In this document: piece by piece, positions 44,380-52,631 of the stretch | Numbering within the stretch: the first letter of the stretch is position 1 | Layout of the letters: each line of letters begins with the position of its first letter | NCBI RefSeq assembly: GCF_014297445.1 | Contig: NZ_JACORU010000005.1 | Span: forward strand, 372,001-436,000 | Source: Ramlibacter albus | GTDB taxonomy: Bacteria; Pseudomonadota; Gammaproteobacteria; Burkholderiales; Burkholderiaceae_C | Reading direction: 5' to 3' | Length of the DNA: 64,000 nucleotides | Position numbers and translations under genes: made by a program | Notes under the pieces: generated by a model | The model's input: the letters and a program-made list of their open reading frames with translations, nothing else | What the model was told of the DNA's origin: nothing | Databases searched by the model: none

Positions 44380-44937
44380 ATGCCAGAGACCCTTTCGAAG
44401 AACGACCAGAACCTGGTGTGGCTGGACTGCGAGATGACGGGGCTGGACCCCGAGGTGGACCGCCTGCTGGAGATCGCGGTGATCGTCACCGGCCCCAACC
44501 TAGAGCCGCGCGTGGAAGGCCCCGTGTTCGTCATCCACCAGAGCGACGCCCAGCTCGACAAGATGGACTCGTGGAACAAGGGCACCCACGGCAAGAGCGG
44601 CCTCATCGACAAGGTGAAGGCGTCCACGACGACCGAGGCCGAGGCCGAGCAGGCGCTCATCGAGTTCATCTCGAAGTACGTCAGCAAGAACCAGAGCCCG
44701 ATGTGCGGCAACAGCATCGGCCAGGACCGCCGCTTCCTCGTGAAGTACATGCCGAAGCTGGAGCAGTACTTCCACTACCGCAACATCGACGTGAGCACGC
44801 TCAAGGAGCTGGCCAAGCGCTGGAAGCCCGATGCGTGCAACTCGTTCAAGAAGCGCCAGCTGCACACGGCGCTGGCCGACGTGCACGAGTCGATCGACGA
44901 GCTGGCGCACTACCGAGAGCAGTTCCTCAAGCTGTGA
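44380..44937 (+). CDS. orn: Oligoribonuclease
   Basis: A 185-residue DEDD-family 3'-5' exonuclease: [20 protein letters not shown] (first acidic residues), [30 protein letters not shown], and [17 protein letters not shown]. It finishes RNA decay by clearing di- to pentanucleotides, including pGpG. Length is typical. It overlaps the next gene by 4 bases (GTGA). Confidence 0.95.
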   Translation: MPETLSKNDQNLVWLDCEMTGLDPEVDRLLEIAVIVTGPNLEPRVEGPVFVIHQSDAQLDKMDSWNKGTHGKSGLIDKVKASTTTEAEAEQALIEFISKYVSKNQSPMCGNSIGQDRRFLVKYMPKLEQYFHYRNIDVSTLKELAKRWKPDACNSFKKRQLHTALADVHESIDELAHYREQFLKL

Positions 44938-45800
44938 TCCCCTACATCGAGCGCACCCGCAACTGGTACCTCGCGCTTGGTTACGCGAACCCCTACCGGT
45001 GGGCGCACTTCGACGAGGTGCCGTTCACGCCCTTGCGCAGGCCGCTGGCGGACTGCACTGTGGCGCTCGTCACGACCGCCGCGCCGTACCAGCCGGGCAA
45101 GGGCCCGCAAGGGCCCGGCGCGCCCTACAACGCCGCCGCGAAGTTCTTCGAGCCGTATTCCGGCGACACGTCCGTGGACCACGACCTGCGCATCTCGCAC
45201 GTCGCCGTGGATCGCAGGCACGCGAACCTGGAAGATTCGAATTGCTGGTTCCCGCTGCCGCTGCTACGCGAGCGGGTGAAGCTGGCGCGGCGGTTTCATG
45301 GCGCGCCCACCAACCGCAGCCAGCGGCACACGCTCGAAGTCGATGCGCCCCTGATCGTGCAGCGATGCCAGGAAGACGGCGCCGACGCCGCGGTGCTGGT
45401 CCCCAACTGCCCCGTGTGCCACCAGACCGTCTCGCTGATCGCCCGCGAGCTCGAACGCGCCGGCATCGCCACCGTGATCGTGGGCGCGGCGAAGGACATC
45501 GTGGAGCACGTGGGCGTGCCGCGCTTCCTGTTCTCCGATTTCCCCTTGGGCAACGCCTGCGGCAAGCCGTTCGACCGTGAATCGCAGGCACAGACGCTGG
45601 ACCTCGCCCTGCGCCTGCTGCAGGAAGCGACGCCCCCGAGGACCACGTGGCAGTCGCCGCAACGCTGGTCCGGGAGCGACGAGTGGAAGCTGGACTATTG
45701 CAACCCGGAGCGCGCCACACCCGCGGAACTCGCGGCCGCGAGGGCCGAATTCGACGCGGCCAAGGCGGTGGCCAGCACGATCCCGCGGAATCTGCGATAA
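44934..45800 (+). CDS. Glycine/sarcosine/betaine reductase component B-like protein
   Basis: A 288-residue protein of the GrdB-like family (PF07355): [54 protein letters not shown] and C159-P-V-C162 in PNCPVCHQT, where clostridial GrdB has its selenocysteine motif. All Cys here, so it is a non-seleno paralog; reductase activity is unproven. Translation starts at GTG 44934, overlapping the orn stop. An intrinsic terminator follows at 45812. Confidence 0.75.
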   Translation: MIPYIERTRNWYLALGYANPYRWAHFDEVPFTPLRRPLADCTVALVTTAAPYQPGKGPQGPGAPYNAAAKFFEPYSGDTSVDHDLRISHVAVDRRHANLEDSNCWFPLPLLRERVKLARRFHGAPTNRSQRHTLEVDAPLIVQRCQEDGADAAVLVPNCPVCHQTVSLIARELERAGIATVIVGAAKDIVEHVGVPRFLFSDFPLGNACGKPFDRESQAQTLDLALRLLQEATPPRTTWQSPQRWSGSDEWKLDYCNPERATPAELAAARAEFDAAKAVASTIPRNLR

Positions 45801-45811
45801 TTCGTTCCACG

Positions 45812-45834
45812 AGCTGCGGTGACGCAGCTTTTTT
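45812..45834 (+). terminator. Intrinsic terminator after the GrdB-like gene
   Basis: AGCTGCG at 45812-45818, loop GTGA, CGCAGCT at 45823-45829, then a run of T to 45834. Textbook form. Confidence 0.88.
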
Positions 45835-45899
45835 ATCGCGCATCTGCCTTCTCACACTGGCTCGTCGAAAGAGCCGCCGGCCCCCGCCGGTGATCGTTT

Positions 45900-45951
45900 G
45901 AATGGTTGATGTTTTCCAACCATTCGAATGACGGCGCTTCGCCCGAAGCGC
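45900..45951 (+). promoter_or_regulatory. Two hairpins in the 5' leader of the DEAD-box helicase gene
   Basis: GAATGGTTG at 45900-45908 pairs with CAACCATTC at 45917-45925 (9 bp, 8-base AT-rich loop); then GCGCTTCG at 45934-45941 pairs with CGAAGCGC at 45944-45951 (8 bp, 2-base loop). The ATG follows at 45969. The first stem is AT-rich for this genome. It resembles a structured leader of cold-inducible helicase genes. Confidence 0.5.
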
Positions 45952-45968
45952 TGCCGTGAGCACTTTCC

Positions 45969-47396
45969 ATGTTTGAAGAAAATTCCATCGACACCGGCGC
46001 TGCCGAAACCCTCGACACGGGCGTTGCCCCGATCGTTGAAAACGGCTTTGCCAAGATGGGCCTCGCGCCCGAACTCCTCGCCGCGGTCGCCGACCTCGGC
46101 TTCACCCAGCCCACCCCGGTGCAGGTCCAGGCCATCGGCCAGGCCATGCAGGGCGAGGGCGCCGGCGCCGACGCCTTCATCGACCTGATGGTGTCCAGCC
46201 AGACCGGCAGCGGCAAGACCGCGGCCTTCCTGCTGCCCGTGCTGCACACGCTGCTGGCCAACAAGGCCGCGCAGTCGAAGCAGCCCGCCGCCGGCCCGCG
46301 CCGCAACCCCATGAACCCGCGCCACTTCAAGGCGGCCACGCCCGGCGCGCTGATCCTGTGCCCCACGCGCGAGCTGGCGCAGCAGGTGGCGCACGACGCC
46401 ATCGACCTCGTCAAGCACTGCAAGGGCCTGCGCATCGCCAACGTGGTGGGCGGCATGCCCTACCAGATGCAGCTGCAGAAGCTGCAGAACGCCGACCTCG
46501 TGGTCGCCACGCCCGGCCGCCTGCTGGACCTGCAGCGCTCGCAGCAGATCAAGCTGGACCAGGTCCAGTTCCTCGTCGTGGACGAGGCCGACCGCATGCT
46601 GGACCTGGGCTTCGCCGACGACCTGGCCGAAGTGCACCAGCTCACCGCCAACCGCCACCAGACCATGATGTTCAGCGCCACGTTCGCGCCGCGCATCCAG
46701 CAGCTGGCCGCCCGCGTAATGCGCGATGCGAAGCGCATCCAGGTCGATTCGCCGCAGGAGAAGCACGCCAACATCAAGCAGGTGCTGTTCTGGGCCGACA
46801 ACGGCCACCACAAGCGCCAGCTGCTCGACCACTGGCTGCGCGACGCCAGCATCGACCAGGCCATCGTGTTCGCCAGCACCAAGATCGAGTGCGACGAGCT
46901 CGCCAGCGACCTGCAGCAGGCCGGCTTTGCCGCCGTTTCGCTGCACGGTGACCTGCCGCAGGGCCTGCGCAACCGCCGCCTGATGGCGCTGCGCGGCGGC
47001 CAGGTGCAGTTCCTCGTGGCCACCGACGTCGCCGCGCGCGGCATCGACGTGCCGACGATCACGCACGTGTTCAACTTCGGCCTGCCGATGAAGGCCGAGG
47101 ACTACACGCACCGCATCGGCCGCACGGGCCGCGCCGGGCGCGACGGTTTGGCCGTCACGTTCGCCGAGTTCCGTGATCGCCGCAAGATCGGCGACATCGA
47201 GGCGTACAGCCGCCAGCGCTTCACCGCCGAGACGATCCCCGGCCTCGAGCCGAAGGCGCGTCCCGCGCCGACCGGCCCGCGCCGCGATTTCGGCGGCAAG
47301 GGCCGCCCGGGCGGTTTCCGCGGCCATGGCCACGACAAGGGCAACGGCTTCGGCAAGCACAAGGGCTTCGGCGGCGCGAAGTCGTTCCAGCGCTGA
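45969..47396 (+). CDS. DEAD-box ATP-dependent RNA helicase (RhlE-like)
   Basis: A 475-residue helicase with the complete core: Q motif (FTQPTPVQVQAI), SSQTGSGKT (motif I), PTRELAQQ, TPGR, VDEADRML (DEAD), SATF, and HRIGRTGRAGR (motif VI). The last 60 residues are Gly/Lys/Phe/Arg-rich, an RNA-binding tail typical of RhlE/SrmB-type proteins. It unwinds short RNA duplexes in ribosome assembly or mRNA decay, often cold-induced. It follows a structured leader and ends just before a GC-rich palindrome shared with a convergent MFS gene. Confidence 0.92.
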   Translation: MFEENSIDTGAAETLDTGVAPIVENGFAKMGLAPELLAAVADLGFTQPTPVQVQAIGQAMQGEGAGADAFIDLMVSSQTGSGKTAAFLLPVLHTLLANKAAQSKQPAAGPRRNPMNPRHFKAATPGALILCPTRELAQQVAHDAIDLVKHCKGLRIANVVGGMPYQMQLQKLQNADLVVATPGRLLDLQRSQQIKLDQVQFLVVDEADRMLDLGFADDLAEVHQLTANRHQTMMFSATFAPRIQQLAARVMRDAKRIQVDSPQEKHANIKQVLFWADNGHHKRQLLDHWLRDASIDQAIVFASTKIECDELASDLQQAGFAAVSLHGDLPQGLRNRRLMALRGGQVQFLVATDVAARGIDVPTITHVFNFGLPMKAEDYTHRIGRTGRAGRDGLAVTFAEFRDRRKIGDIEAYSRQRFTAETIPGLEPKARPAPTGPRRDFGGKGRPGGFRGHGHDKGNGFGKHKGFGGAKSFQR

Positions 47397-47403
47397 TGTT
47401 GTC

Positions 47404-47424
47404 ACCCCGGGCTCGACCCGGGGT
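47404..47424. repeat. Palindromic repeat between convergent genes, copy 1
   Basis: ACCCCGGG at 47404-47411, loop CTCGA, CCCGGGGT at 47417-47424. It lies 7 bases after the helicase stop and 11 bases before the stop of the convergent MFS gene. Same stem-loop design as the copies at 52599 and 59316. Confidence 0.7.
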
Positions 47425-47435
47425 CCATGCCGGGC

Positions 47436-48653
47436 CTAGCGCCCCGTCTCCGGCCAGCGCGCACGCACGATGCGCCAGGCCACCAATCCAATCGCCATCA
47501 TCAGCATCGACGTGAGCGCCAGCGCCCGCGTCGAATGCATCACCAGCGGCGCGATCGCGCCCGCCACGAAGCCGTTGGCGGTCGAGCCGATCACGGCCTG
47601 CAGCGACGACGCCATGCCGCGCCGCTCCGGGTTCACGTCCAGCGCCAGCAGCGTCACCACCGGCACCATCAGCGCCCAGCCGAACGCGAAGATCGCCAGC
47701 GGCGGCAGCGCCCACCAGGCGCGCGCCTCGAAGGCGTAGTTCGCGCCGACGTTCACCAGCGACACCCCGATCATGATCGCGAAGCCCCAGCGGATCTGCT
47801 GCTTGGGCTCGATCCTGCCCGCCAGCCGCCCGCTCACGAACGCACCACCCATGATCCCGCTGATCGTCAGCACGAAGAACCAGAAGAACTGCGTCGGCTC
47901 CAGCCCCAGCAGCTCGCCCAGGAACGACGGCGCCGACAGCACGTAGAGGAACATGCCGTTGAACGGGATGCCGCTGGCCAGCGCGAGCATCAGGAAGCGC
48001 GGGTTCGCGCCCAGCGCCCAGTAGCCGCGCATCAGGTTGCGCACGTTGAATGCCTGCCGCTGCGTCGCGTGCAGCGTCTCGGGCAGCATCTGCCGCACGA
48101 GCAGCCACAGCAGCACCCCCACGCCGGTGAGGAACCAGAAGATGCTGTGCCAGCCCATGTGCACGAACAGCCAGCCGCCGATGATGGGCGCGATCGCAGG
48201 GGCGACGCCGAAGTAGATCGTCACCTGGCTCATCACCTTCTGCGCGTCCGCAGGCGGGAAGAGGTCGCGGATGACCGCACGCGAGACCACGATGCCCGCA
48301 CCGGTCGAGATGCCCTGCAGCGCGCGGAAGAAAACGAGTTGGCCGATCGTCTGTGACAAGGCGCAACCGGCGGACGCGAGCGTGAACACCGCGACACCCC
48401 ACAGCACGACGGGCCTTCGGCCGAAGCTGTCCGCCAGCGCTCCGTGGAACAGGTTCATCGCCGCGAAGCCGAACAGGTAGGCCGACAGCGTCTGCTGCAT
48501 CTGGACCGGCGTCGCGTCGAGCGCCTTCGCAATGCCGGAGAACGCGGGGATGTAGGTGTCGATGGAGAACGGGCCCAGCATGCCCAGCACCGCCAGCAGG
48601 GCCGCAAGGGCCCAGCGCGGGCCATGCCACAGGCGGTCGGCGTCGGGATTCAT
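47436..48653 (-). CDS. MFS transporter of the Bcr/CflA drug-resistance family
   Basis: A 405-residue 12-helix permease: MLGPFSIDTYIPAFSGIAKAL at TM1 (the Bcr/CflA start), the A motif GALADSFGRRPVVLWG between helices 2 and 3, and RAVIRDLFPPADAQKVMS. Family members export bicyclomycin, chloramphenicol or sulfonamides, or act on other small molecules; the substrate is not readable here. Single gene. Confidence 0.88.
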   Translation of the reverse strand: MNPDADRLWHGPRWALAALLAVLGMLGPFSIDTYIPAFSGIAKALDATPVQMQQTLSAYLFGFAAMNLFHGALADSFGRRPVVLWGVAVFTLASAGCALSQTIGQLVFFRALQGISTGAGIVVSRAVIRDLFPPADAQKVMSQVTIYFGVAPAIAPIIGGWLFVHMGWHSIFWFLTGVGVLLWLLVRQMLPETLHATQRQAFNVRNLMRGYWALGANPRFLMLALASGIPFNGMFLYVLSAPSFLGELLGLEPTQFFWFFVLTISGIMGGAFVSGRLAGRIEPKQQIRWGFAIMIGVSLVNVGANYAFEARAWWALPPLAIFAFGWALMVPVVTLLALDVNPERRGMASSLQAVIGSTANGFVAGAIAPLVMHSTRALALTSMLMMAIGLVAWRIVRARWPETGR

Positions 48654-48810
48654 CGCGACCGAGTCTAACGGGCGGCAGAGGCTTCTTACGGTTGCTAAAC
48701 AGCCGTAGGACGCCCCCGTTCGCCATCGCTCAGGGCCTGACTACAACTGCAAGGAACCGCTTCACGCACCATCCCTTTCACTAGAACGCAGCAGTTGGGA
48801 GAGAAGAGAA

Positions 48811-49551
48811 ATGGACCGTATCGCGCGCGTCGCGCTTGCATTTTGTTTCGCAGCGTCCCTGTGCGCATGCGGCGGCGGTGCAGGCACGATGGTGCTGCAG
48901 CCCGTGCAGCAGGCCGAGGAGAAGCCCACGTTCAACGTGCAGGCGGCCTTCAACAACAGCATCACCGACACGACGCCGCTGTCCTTCAAGGTCGAGGGCA
49001 TGGCCAACGGCACGGCCTACACCGGCACGGGCACGATGGAGCAGAGCATGCTGCACACCGTCAGCGAGTTCGACGCCCAGGGCGGCGCGCTGCGCAAGGT
49101 GACGCCGGTGAAGATGACGCTCAACGTGGCCGGCAAGGCCATGCAGGTGGAAAGCGCCGCGCAGGACTACTACACGCGGCAGGAACTGCGCCTCCTCGGC
49201 CGCGCGGGGACGGGGCCCACGCACGAGTTCACCCAGGTCACCCGTTACGAGGCGCTGCCGGCGGAAGCACAGGTGGGCCATTCCGGCACGCTGTACACCG
49301 CCAAGCGCTACAGCGACGAGAGCCGCCGCAGCGAAACCGGCAACACCGTCGCCACGTACACCGTCGAGCCGGATACCTCGCTTGACACAGCGCTGCTCGT
49401 GCTGCGCGTTGCCGACAACCGGGCTGACGGTTCGGCCGGGACGGTCACGACGACGGTCTTCCGGATTTCCCAGGCCGGCACCGCGCGCCGCGTGAGCGAA
49501 ACGACCGTGGACGCAGTCACGCAATCCACGTTGAAGGCCACGTATTCCTGA
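48811..49551 (+). CDS. Lipoprotein, unknown function
   Basis: A 246-residue protein with a signal peptide ending in a lipobox (ASLCAC, lipidated C20), followed by GGGAG, so it is a lipoprotein; Gly at +2 gives no inner-membrane retention signal. The mature part is rich in Thr/Val/Ser beta-strand-like repeats and has no motif I recognise. GGGAGAGAAGAG precedes ATG. It is flanked by a 157-base gap with a short imperfect palindrome (48687-48707) and the convergent M23 peptidase gene. Confidence 0.7.
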   Translation: MDRIARVALAFCFAASLCACGGGAGTMVLQPVQQAEEKPTFNVQAAFNNSITDTTPLSFKVEGMANGTAYTGTGTMEQSMLHTVSEFDAQGGALRKVTPVKMTLNVAGKAMQVESAAQDYYTRQELRLLGRAGTGPTHEFTQVTRYEALPAEAQVGHSGTLYTAKRYSDESRRSETGNTVATYTVEPDTSLDTALLVLRVADNRADGSAGTVTTTVFRISQAGTARRVSETTVDAVTQSTLKATYS

Positions 49552-49553
49552 AC

Positions 49554-50087
49554 TCAGCGCAGCGCGGTAACGACCGCCGCGTTGCGCAGCGCCGGGTACG
49601 GGTTCACCGGGTCGCCTTTCCACCACTGCTTCTGGGGGCCGAGCTTGAACACGCCGAAGTGCAGGTGTGGCGCGCCGGGGTCAGCGTTGCCGCTCGTGCC
49701 CACGTAGCCGAGCAACTGCCCGCGCTTGAGCGGCATGCCCTCCTTCAACCCGGGTGCGTACTGGTTGAGGTGGGCGTAGTAGTACGCCAGGCGGCCCGTC
49801 GGGTCGAAGTGGTACACGGTCATGCCACCGGGCTTGCTGAGGAACAGCTTGGCGACCTGGCCGTCGTCGACAGCGAGCACCGGCGTGCCGCGCGGCGCCA
49901 TGATGTCGATGGCCTCGTGCGGCCGCGAGCCGCCGCGCTTGTCGTTGAACATGTCGTGCAGCGAGGTGGGCGCCACACCGAGCACGGGCATCGACAGCGT
50001 GCGTTGCGAGAGCAGGCGCTCGCCCTCCGGGTCGCTTGCCGCGATGCACGCGGCCGCGAAGGCGAGGAGTGCCAGATGCGCCTTCAT
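49554..50087 (-). CDS. M23-family (LytM-type) metallopeptidase
   Basis: A 177-residue exported peptidase: signal peptide (MKAHLALLAFAAACIAAS), then a LytM domain with zinc ligands H and D in RPHEAIDIMAPRGTPV and the HLHFG end motif, plus HLNQYAPGLKEG and GYVGTSGNADPGAPH. It probably cuts peptidoglycan cross-links in the periplasm. The frame is open for 88 codons upstream, but only ATG 50087 provides the signal peptide. Confidence 0.85.
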   Translation of the reverse strand: MKAHLALLAFAAACIAASDPEGERLLSQRTLSMPVLGVAPTSLHDMFNDKRGGSRPHEAIDIMAPRGTPVLAVDDGQVAKLFLSKPGGMTVYHFDPTGRLAYYYAHLNQYAPGLKEGMPLKRGQLLGYVGTSGNADPGAPHLHFGVFKLGPQKQWWKGDPVNPYPALRNAAVVTALR

Positions 50088-50341
50088 CGCGCCGCCGTAC
50101 GTCCGCCCGTGCACGGTCGAGTAGACGCAAGTAGGAGGACGGCCGGGAAGGTTCTGTGCAGCATGGCCCCAAGGTAGCGCTCCCGCCGCCCGGCCGCCGT
50201 CGGTGGCCGCCATGGCCCGGCGTCGGAGCCTGCGCACGGCCGGCCACGCGGTGTTTTCGCACAACCGGTTGCAGGTTTCGCCGACGGGCCGGCCGAGTTG
50301 GGCGGGGGCAACATCGGTTCCAGAAGTAGAAGGAGAACGCC

Positions 50342-50521
50342 ATGTGTGCACCGTGCAACCACCAATGCCAGCAGGGCCGCACTTGCCCGGTCCGTGCGCG
50401 GCAGGCTGCGGCCCAGGGCGAGCCCGTCACCTTCATGCAGGTGCGCAAGGAGCTCGGCGACGCCATGGAGCGCCTGCGTGCCGGTTACCGGCGCCTGCGC
50501 CACTCCGCCCCCCAGCACTGA
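50342..50521 (+). CDS. Small Cys-rich protein (59 residues)
   Basis: A short frame starting MCAPCNHQCQQGRTCPVR: four Cys within the first 15 residues with a His, in a C-x2-C-x3-C-x5-C pattern that looks like a metal-binding knuckle, followed by a helical part with VRKELGDAMERLRAGYRRLR. AAGGAGAA precedes ATG at ideal spacing, which is the main argument that it is translated. Similar short CNHxC proteins occur in Burkholderiales, function unknown. Confidence 0.55.
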   Translation: MCAPCNHQCQQGRTCPVRARQAAAQGEPVTFMQVRKELGDAMERLRAGYRRLRHSAPQH

Positions 50522-50543
50522 AGCGCGCGCCGATAATCGGTGC

Positions 50544-50744
50544 GTGGATTCCGGCAGTTCCCGCGACGAAGAACCCACCGACATCGTGCCGGGCGCGCAC
50601 GTGCGCGCCAATGACGGCGGGCCGGTGATGACGGTGACGGGTGTCACGCGTTCCCTGGCCTTCTGCTCGTGGGAAGAGGCGGGCAACGTCCACCACGCCA
50701 CCTTCGCGCGGCTGACCTTGAGGGTGGTGCCTGCCGGCGAGTGA
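50544..50744 (+). CDS. DUF2158-like small protein
   Basis: A 66-residue protein starting with GTG at 50544. GAHVRANDGGPVMTVTGV then CSWEEAGNVHHATFARLTL follow the DUF2158 (YodC) pattern G-D-x-V-x-L-x-S-G-G-P-x-M-T-V plus C-x-W. It sits 22 bases after the Cys-rich gene and 14 before the TPR-methyltransferase gene. Function unknown. Confidence 0.55.
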   Translation: MDSGSSRDEEPTDIVPGAHVRANDGGPVMTVTGVTRSLAFCSWEEAGNVHHATFARLTLRVVPAGE

Positions 50745-50758
50745 TATCGTCGGCCGCG

Positions 50759-52177
50759 ATGAACCCCGGTCTCGACACCGTCAAGGCGCTGTTCCGCGCC
50801 GGCCAGCACGCGCTGGCCCTTTCCCAATGCGAAGCGCTCGTGCGCGAGCGGCCGCAGGACACGGAGGCGAAACGGCTGTGCGCCACCATGCACGGCATGG
50901 TCGACAACTTCGGGCGGTCGCTCGAACTGCTGCGCGAGCTCCAGCGCGCGGGCGTCGACGATGCCGACCTGCTGTTCAACATCGGCATGTGCGAGCGCGG
51001 GTTGCAGGACCACGGCGCAGCGCTGCAGACCTTCCGTGCATACACCGAGAAGTTTCCGGGTCAGATCGATGGCTGGGCGGCGCGTGCGGAGTGCGCGGAA
51101 GCGCTGGGCCAGCTCGAAGAGGCGGCCGAGGCGTACAAGGCTGCGCTGAAGTTCGCGCCCGCGGACGACAACCTGCTGAAGAAGGCGACCTCCTGCCTGC
51201 TGCAGCTGGACCGCGCCAGCGAGGGCATCGCGTTGTGCCGGGAGGCGTTGAAAGCGGACCCCGGCAATGTCACCGCGCGCCTGGGCGCCGAGTGGCTGCT
51301 CGCGCAGGTGGTGCCGCTGTGGCACGTGCCGATGGTGAACGAGGCGGAGCGCAACGACGTCTACTTCGACGCGCTGAAGGCGGTCGTCAAGCCCGGGCAA
51401 CGGGTGTTCGAGATCGGCACCGGGTCCGGCCTGGTGGCGATGATGGCGGCGAAGCTCGGCGCCGATGTTGTCACGTGCGAGGCGGTGGGGCTCGTCGCCG
51501 AGACGGCCGCGCGCATCGTCGCGGACAACAACCTGCAGGACAGGGTGCGCGTACTTGCCAAGCCTTCCTACGCGGTGCAGGTACCCGCCGACCTGCCGCA
51601 GAAAGCCGACGTGCTGGTGCACGAGATCTTCTCCAGCGAGCTGCTCGGCGAGCACGTGCTCGCTGCGCTCGAAGACGCGAAGCTGCGGTTGCTCAAGCCC
51701 GGCGGCGAGATCCTGCCCGGCGTGGGCAGCATCATGGTCGCGCTCGTCGGCGGCGACGCGCTGGGCCGCGAGCTGCACGTCGGTGAAGTGCACGGCTTCG
51801 ACCTGCGTGCCTTCAACGCCATCAACCCGAAGAAGCGGCCGATCCATCGCGAGGACCTGCCGCGCGAGCTGATGGGCGACGCGGTGGAAGCGTTCCGCTT
51901 CGACTTCAAGTCGCGCACGTCCTTCCCGCCCGAGCGCAAGCGGCTGCAGCTCACGGCCACTCGCGCGGGGCGCTGCTGGGGCGTGATCCAGTGGATCCGT
52001 TTCGAGTTCGCGCCCGGCATCGCTTTCGAGAACCATCCTGCGCGCGCACGGCCGGTGGCGAACTGGCAGCACACGGTCTACCGGTTCGACGAGCCTCTGG
52101 AACTGCGCGAGGGGCAGGTCGTGGCCATCGATGCCAGTCATGACCGCTCGCGGCCCTGGTTCGAACGCGCCGTATAG
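50759..52177 (+). CDS. TPR-containing PRMT-like methyltransferase
   Basis: A 472-residue protein. Residues 1 to about 185 are tetratricopeptide-like repeats (LFRAGQHALALSQCEALVRE, ADLLFNIGMCERGLQDHGAAL, EEAAEAYKAALKFAP). Then comes a class I methyltransferase with VFEIGTGSGLVAMMAAKLGA, the double-Glu loop E289-IFSS-E294 (HEIFSSELLGE) and the THW-like loop N435-W-Q-H-T439. These are hallmarks of protein arginine methyltransferases, closest in style to PRMT7/PRMT9. Bacterial PRMT-like proteins are poorly studied; the target is unknown. It starts at ATG 50759 and is followed by a cupin gene. Confidence 0.8.
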   Translation: MNPGLDTVKALFRAGQHALALSQCEALVRERPQDTEAKRLCATMHGMVDNFGRSLELLRELQRAGVDDADLLFNIGMCERGLQDHGAALQTFRAYTEKFPGQIDGWAARAECAEALGQLEEAAEAYKAALKFAPADDNLLKKATSCLLQLDRASEGIALCREALKADPGNVTARLGAEWLLAQVVPLWHVPMVNEAERNDVYFDALKAVVKPGQRVFEIGTGSGLVAMMAAKLGADVVTCEAVGLVAETAARIVADNNLQDRVRVLAKPSYAVQVPADLPQKADVLVHEIFSSELLGEHVLAALEDAKLRLLKPGGEILPGVGSIMVALVGGDALGRELHVGEVHGFDLRAFNAINPKKRPIHREDLPRELMGDAVEAFRFDFKSRTSFPPERKRLQLTATRAGRCWGVIQWIRFEFAPGIAFENHPARARPVANWQHTVYRFDEPLELREGQVVAIDASHDRSRPWFERAV

Positions 52178-52185
52178 TCGCGCGC

Positions 52186-52584
52186 ATGGAGCACTACACC
52201 ATCACCGTCCTCTACACCGGCGCCGACGGCCGCGCGGGCTTTCGCGCAGAGCGCGTGCCGCTGGCCGAAGGCTCACCGCAGGCGATGCTGTCGAAGCTGC
52301 ATGCGAGCGGCGGCTACCAGTTCCGCCGCAGCCCGGTGGGTTTCCGCAGCGCGCCGCATTGCACGCCCACGCCGCAGTTCGTGTTCATCCTCGGCGGTGA
52401 GATGGAGATCGGGCTGCCCGACGGCAGCTCGCGCGTCTTCCGCGCGGGGCAGCACTTCTATTCGGCGGACGTGCTGCCGGCCGGCGCCACGTTCGACGCC
52501 GCGGTGCATGGGCACTGGAGCGCGCAGCGCGGCGACGCTCCTCTGGAGACATTGTTCGTGCGCGCGGAGAAGCCGGCGCCCTAG
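52186..52584 (+). CDS. Cupin-fold protein
   Basis: A 132-residue protein with a single beta-barrel: APHCTPTPQFVFILGGEMEIGLPDGS and RAGQHFYSADVLPAGATFDA. The usual His-x-His metal motif is absent, with one His (CTPTPQ region replaced), so metal binding is doubtful. It starts 8 bases after the methyltransferase gene, likely in the same transcript. Function unknown. Confidence 0.65.
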   Translation: MEHYTITVLYTGADGRAGFRAERVPLAEGSPQAMLSKLHASGGYQFRRSPVGFRSAPHCTPTPQFVFILGGEMEIGLPDGSSRVFRAGQHFYSADVLPAGATFDAAVHGHWSAQRGDAPLETLFVRAEKPAP

Positions 52585-52598
52585 AAGCTGAAGCTGTC

Positions 52599-52619
52599 AT
52601 GCCGGGCTCGACCCGGCAT
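52599..52619. repeat. Palindromic repeat between convergent genes, copy 2
   Basis: ATGCCGGG at 52599-52606, loop CTCGA, CCCGGCAT at 52612-52619. It is 14 bases after the cupin stop and 12 before the stop of the convergent protease gene. Confidence 0.75.
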
Positions 52620-52631
52620 CCATGCTGCGCC

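Noticed and set aside
48687..48707. Short palindrome TACGGTTG...CAGCCGTA between the MFS and lipoprotein genes as a terminator
   Set aside because: One mismatch and no T-run; both flanking genes are transcribed away from it, so it cannot end a transcript.
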